Source: Apostichopus japonicus (taxonomy: Eukaryota; Echinodermata; Holothuroidea; Aspidochirotida; Stichopodidae). Taken from it: a DNA stretch of 64,000 bases. Below, piece after piece: positions 61,616-64,000 of this stretch; positions within the stretch are counted from its first letter, which is position 1; each line of letters begins with the position of its first letter. The notes below the pieces were generated by a model. That model was not told the origin of the DNA. It made no database searches and saw only the letters and a list, made by a program, of their open reading frames with translations. The DNA lies in NCBI RefSeq assembly GCF_037975245.1, contig NC_092576.1, forward strand, positions 26,611,611 to 26,675,610. The letters are read 5' to 3'. Both the position numbers and the translations under genes were made by a program.

Positions 61616-62569
61616 GAGAGCTTGCATTCCTTTTGCAAATGGCTCACTCATGGGTCTTCGACTGCCTCTCTCTACCTGTCTGTAACATCGTCTCTGTCCG
61701 ATCCTCCGCCGCAATTTGGTGTACTCTTTGCAGTGCCTCTGCTTGACTTTCGATGAAATCTTCTGTAAAAGAGTCTTGGCTGTTTGTTAACAGTTGATCA
61801 ATAGGGGTAGAAGGTTCCCTTCAATAAATTAATCTGTATGGAGATAATCCAGTGACACTGTGAGGGGTGGAGTTGTAGAGAAACACCAGGTGTGTCATCA
61901 ACTCTGGCCATTTATGACGAGTCGATGGTTCCAGCGACCTGATCATCTGGCATAAGGTGCGGTTGAATCGTTCGACTTGTCCGTTCCCTTGGGGGTGGTA
62001 GGGTGTCGTACGCGTCCTCACAACTCCATACAGTCTGCAAAGATCTTGAATAAGTGAACTCTCAAAATTACTACCACGATCGAGTGTATGTGGACTGGTG
62101 CACCATAATGAGAAAACCAATGATCTTGAACTTTAGCCACAACAACTGCAGTCTGGTTTCAACATGGTACGGCTTGTGAATATTTGGTAAAGGCCTCTGT
62201 CATTACTAGAACATCCTTGAATCCCCCTTTCCCTCGGTCTAATTTGAGAAAATCTATCGCCAGCAACTCTAAAGGCCTTGACGCCAAGATATGTCATCTC
62301 GGGGTTCGTATTGCTGGGGTGGGGCTCTTCGTAGTGGTGCAAGTGAAGCACCTCTTAATATGGCACTGAACATCTTTATGCAACCCTGGCCAGAAACAGC
62401 GCATCTGCAGAATGCTAAAAGTCCAATTAATGCCCTGGTGTCCCCATTCGTCATGGGCCATTTCCATCAGTCTGGTACGCAACATCTGTGGTACTAGTAG
62501 CTGTCTTGCTCTTCCTCCATACTTGCCTGTCACTTCTTGATCCAATACTCCCTGATGCTCAACAAACAA
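61616..62569 (-). pseudogene. Gypsy-2 integrase
   Basis: LVPQMLRTRLMEMAHDEWGH and CFWPGLHKDVQCHIKRCFTC (zinc part), LLAIDFLKLDRGKGGFKDV (first Asp) in another frame, HTLDRGSNFESSL (second Asp) and YHPQGNGQVERFNRTLC (Glu). At least three frame changes and one stop (after SQAVPC). It continues in frame beyond the piggyBac to 58789. Confidence 0.8.
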
Positions 62570-62605
62570 CTCTTGACATCTGGAGAAAGGGGCTCCACAT
62601 TGTCA

Positions 62606-63453
62606 TCAGACTTCCACCTTAAATTCCAGCATGTCAGCTAACTGGTTGTGAGTGAATGATGGGAAGATTGATGGAGTCATACCATCAGGCTGCGAATTAG
62701 AAGTAACTTCTTTCCTTACCTCAACAGGAAGGACAGCAATAGCGCAAAGGCTAGAAATATAATCTGTAGAGCTAGCTGGTATTTTACTGACACAGGAACT
62801 CACATAGGCTATCTCTCTCTTGTGTTCTTCCAGGCCGGTGGGGTTACCATTTACACTCTGGTCAGCTGAACCTTCCTCTTCTAAGCTGCAGTGGGTGGGT
62901 CTATCTAATGGAATGTCACTAGGTTCCGCTGGCGCCAATTCTACCTTTGCAGAAGCCTCTGCTACTCTGCTCGTTAACTCAGGAATGTCTAACTCTAAAC
63001 TATCTAGAGCCATAGTTAAACCTTCTTTGCGCCTACTAGCATTCCTGAGTCCTGCAAAGACCTTCAGCGCATTGCAACCTAGCAAGATAGGGTGATCTTT
63101 CTTCCTTCCAGAGAGTGGATGCCAACTACCAACGATTAAAAAAACTACCTCGGCTGACTGACCATCTATTTCCACCTGTGCCATCACATACCCTTGACTG
63201 GAACTTCTGTCTCAGCTACCCCGTCTACCATTATTGGGGTAGGTAACCTCTGCAGAGGACCAATAACCTCTTCAAGTGACTCATGAACGTAGTGGATGGG
63301 ATCAACGATGCTTCTGCTCCTGTATCTTACACACAGCCGCGTTGTCGCCCCCCTATACTTGCTATCAATGTAGGGGCTGGGCGATAAAAGCTTTGTCAAT
63401 ATTCCAGAGTCATCTGCATCATCCCTGACTCCATCCACCAAACTCACTTTCAC
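62606..63453 (-). pseudogene. Gypsy-2 protease region fused to pre-integrase linker
   Basis: The protease active site is recognisable as DTGAEASLIPS near 63325, but in a different frame from its surroundings and preceded by a stop. Then VETEVPVKG-like and HPILLGCNALKVF (matching YPILLGCNALKKL in Gypsy-1). The 193-codon frame goes on without any RT and ends SIFPSFTHNQLADML, matching YVFPSYSHEDLRQMQ, which in Gypsy-1 lies after RNase H. This marks the internal deletion. Confidence 0.75.
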
Positions 63454-63515
63454 TCAGATTGGTTCTCTACTGGGCAGCACTGTTGGCTCTACCATTTTGC
63501 CATCAACTGTAGAGA

Positions 63516-64000
63516 TTAGAAGTTTCCCTGACCATGGTTAGGGGCTGGTCTGTAATCTCGCTGTCTCTGGTTTTCACGGGCTGTCCGTCCTGGATTTGGT
63601 TCTGGGCAATGCTTGGCAAAGTGACCCTTCTTTTGGCAGTTGAAACAGGTTGCCGCTTCCTCTTTTACCCTACGAAACCTAGATGAATCTCGCATGGCCG
63701 CCAACTCCCTACTGAGATTTTGAACTTCCTGAATGAGGAGCTTCTGTCCAGCAATGAGATCCGATATCAGGGTGGACTGTGTCGCCTTGCTACTCTGCTG
63801 GGCTTCATATACACTTACTTCTCGGACTCTAGACCACTGCGGGAGAACCTCTGTCTCTTGGAAGAGCGTTAACACCTCCTCCTTCATCACATGAAATGGT
63901 TTCCCTCGTCGAAAGGTCAGTTTGCCTCAACTTGCGACGAACCCAAACCTCCCGGGCTCCTCTTATGAACTGCTCATGTAAGACCCGGGCTGGAGTTGTT
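63516..64000 (-). pseudogene. Gypsy-2 gag C-terminal part
   Basis: CFNCQKKGHFAKHC knuckle and a preceding helical region (LISDLIAGQKLLIQEVQNLS), parallel to Gypsy-1 gag. The upstream part (EQFIRGAREVWVRRKLRQ) is in another frame and runs off the window. Confidence 0.75.

Larger units (their letters stand above)
61616..64000 (-). mobile_element. Gypsy-2, internally deleted, runs off the window
   Basis: Minus-strand relative of Gypsy-1 (integrase blocks share most residues). Order from the right: gag, protease, then directly the linker before integrase. The RT and RNase H region present in Gypsy-1 (about 1.7 kb) is missing. Frameshifts and stops are present. The 5' LTR lies beyond position 64000. 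Confidence 0.8.

Overview
The window looks like repeat-rich nuclear DNA of an invertebrate animal, probably aquatic. It is AT-rich, has intron-like structures, and I see no intact conventional host gene. Nearly everything recognisable is a mobile or virus-like element, usually broken and often nested. The species cannot be fixed from sequence alone.

0-21 kb: debris. The N-terminal zinc-finger part of a Polinton (Maverick)-type protein-primed DNA polymerase B lies at 0.3-1.7 kb. A double PC4-like domain ORF follows at 3.0-3.7 kb. Three decayed loci of one DDE-type transposase family lie at 4.8-5.5, 12.5-13.1 and 18.4-19.8 kb. A Merlin (IS1595/ISXO2-like) transposase relic is at 6.2-7.4 kb, and a non-LTR retrotransposon ORF1 with three CCHC knuckles at 14.9-16.1 kb. 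Short repeats with a shared tail are scattered between them.

20.6-32.9 kb: the most interesting part. A Polinton-type PolB gene (exonuclease part, then palm motif A) is split by a 10.6 kb insertion at 21688-32300. The insertion has 41 bp perfect terminal inverted repeats starting AGTAGTAGTAACG and a near-perfect 6 bp target duplication. Removing it with one duplication copy rejoins PolB in frame. The inserted element has no visible polymerase or integrase. It carries a small terminal gene, a PC4-like gene, a possible two-exon small gene, and a 14-copy tandem array (unit about 615 bp) of a 114-residue gene I do not recognise. Eleven copies are open. Each unit has its own promoter-like sequence, start context and poly-C tract. 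I read it as a non-autonomous, Polinton-mobilised element with an amplified cargo gene.

32.9-44.6 kb: shuffled, decayed pieces of the same gene pool. These include at least six copies of a second small-protein family (tryptophan-rich, FTPW...VQxWLDxY...LNLWxDxxFD), further PolB N-terminal copies, a CxGC...HPSQ...HxC protein, an older homologue of the array gene with a longer C-terminus, and another element end at 40639. Merlin fragments, a Tc1/mariner fragment and short interspersed repeats are mixed in.

45-64 kb: LTR retrotransposons and a piggyBac. Gypsy-3 (minus) is decayed. Gypsy-1 (plus, 51165-58718) is almost complete: LTRs that look identical, a primer site matching tRNA-Leu(CAA), gag, and pol reached through an apparent GGGAAAC -1 frameshift signal. 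Gypsy-2 (minus) is internally deleted and interrupted by Gypsy-1 and by an intact piggyBac (59209-61611) with perfect TIRs and TTAA ends. The piggyBac transposase (622 residues, D289/D369/D470) is the only clearly intact large transposase in the window.
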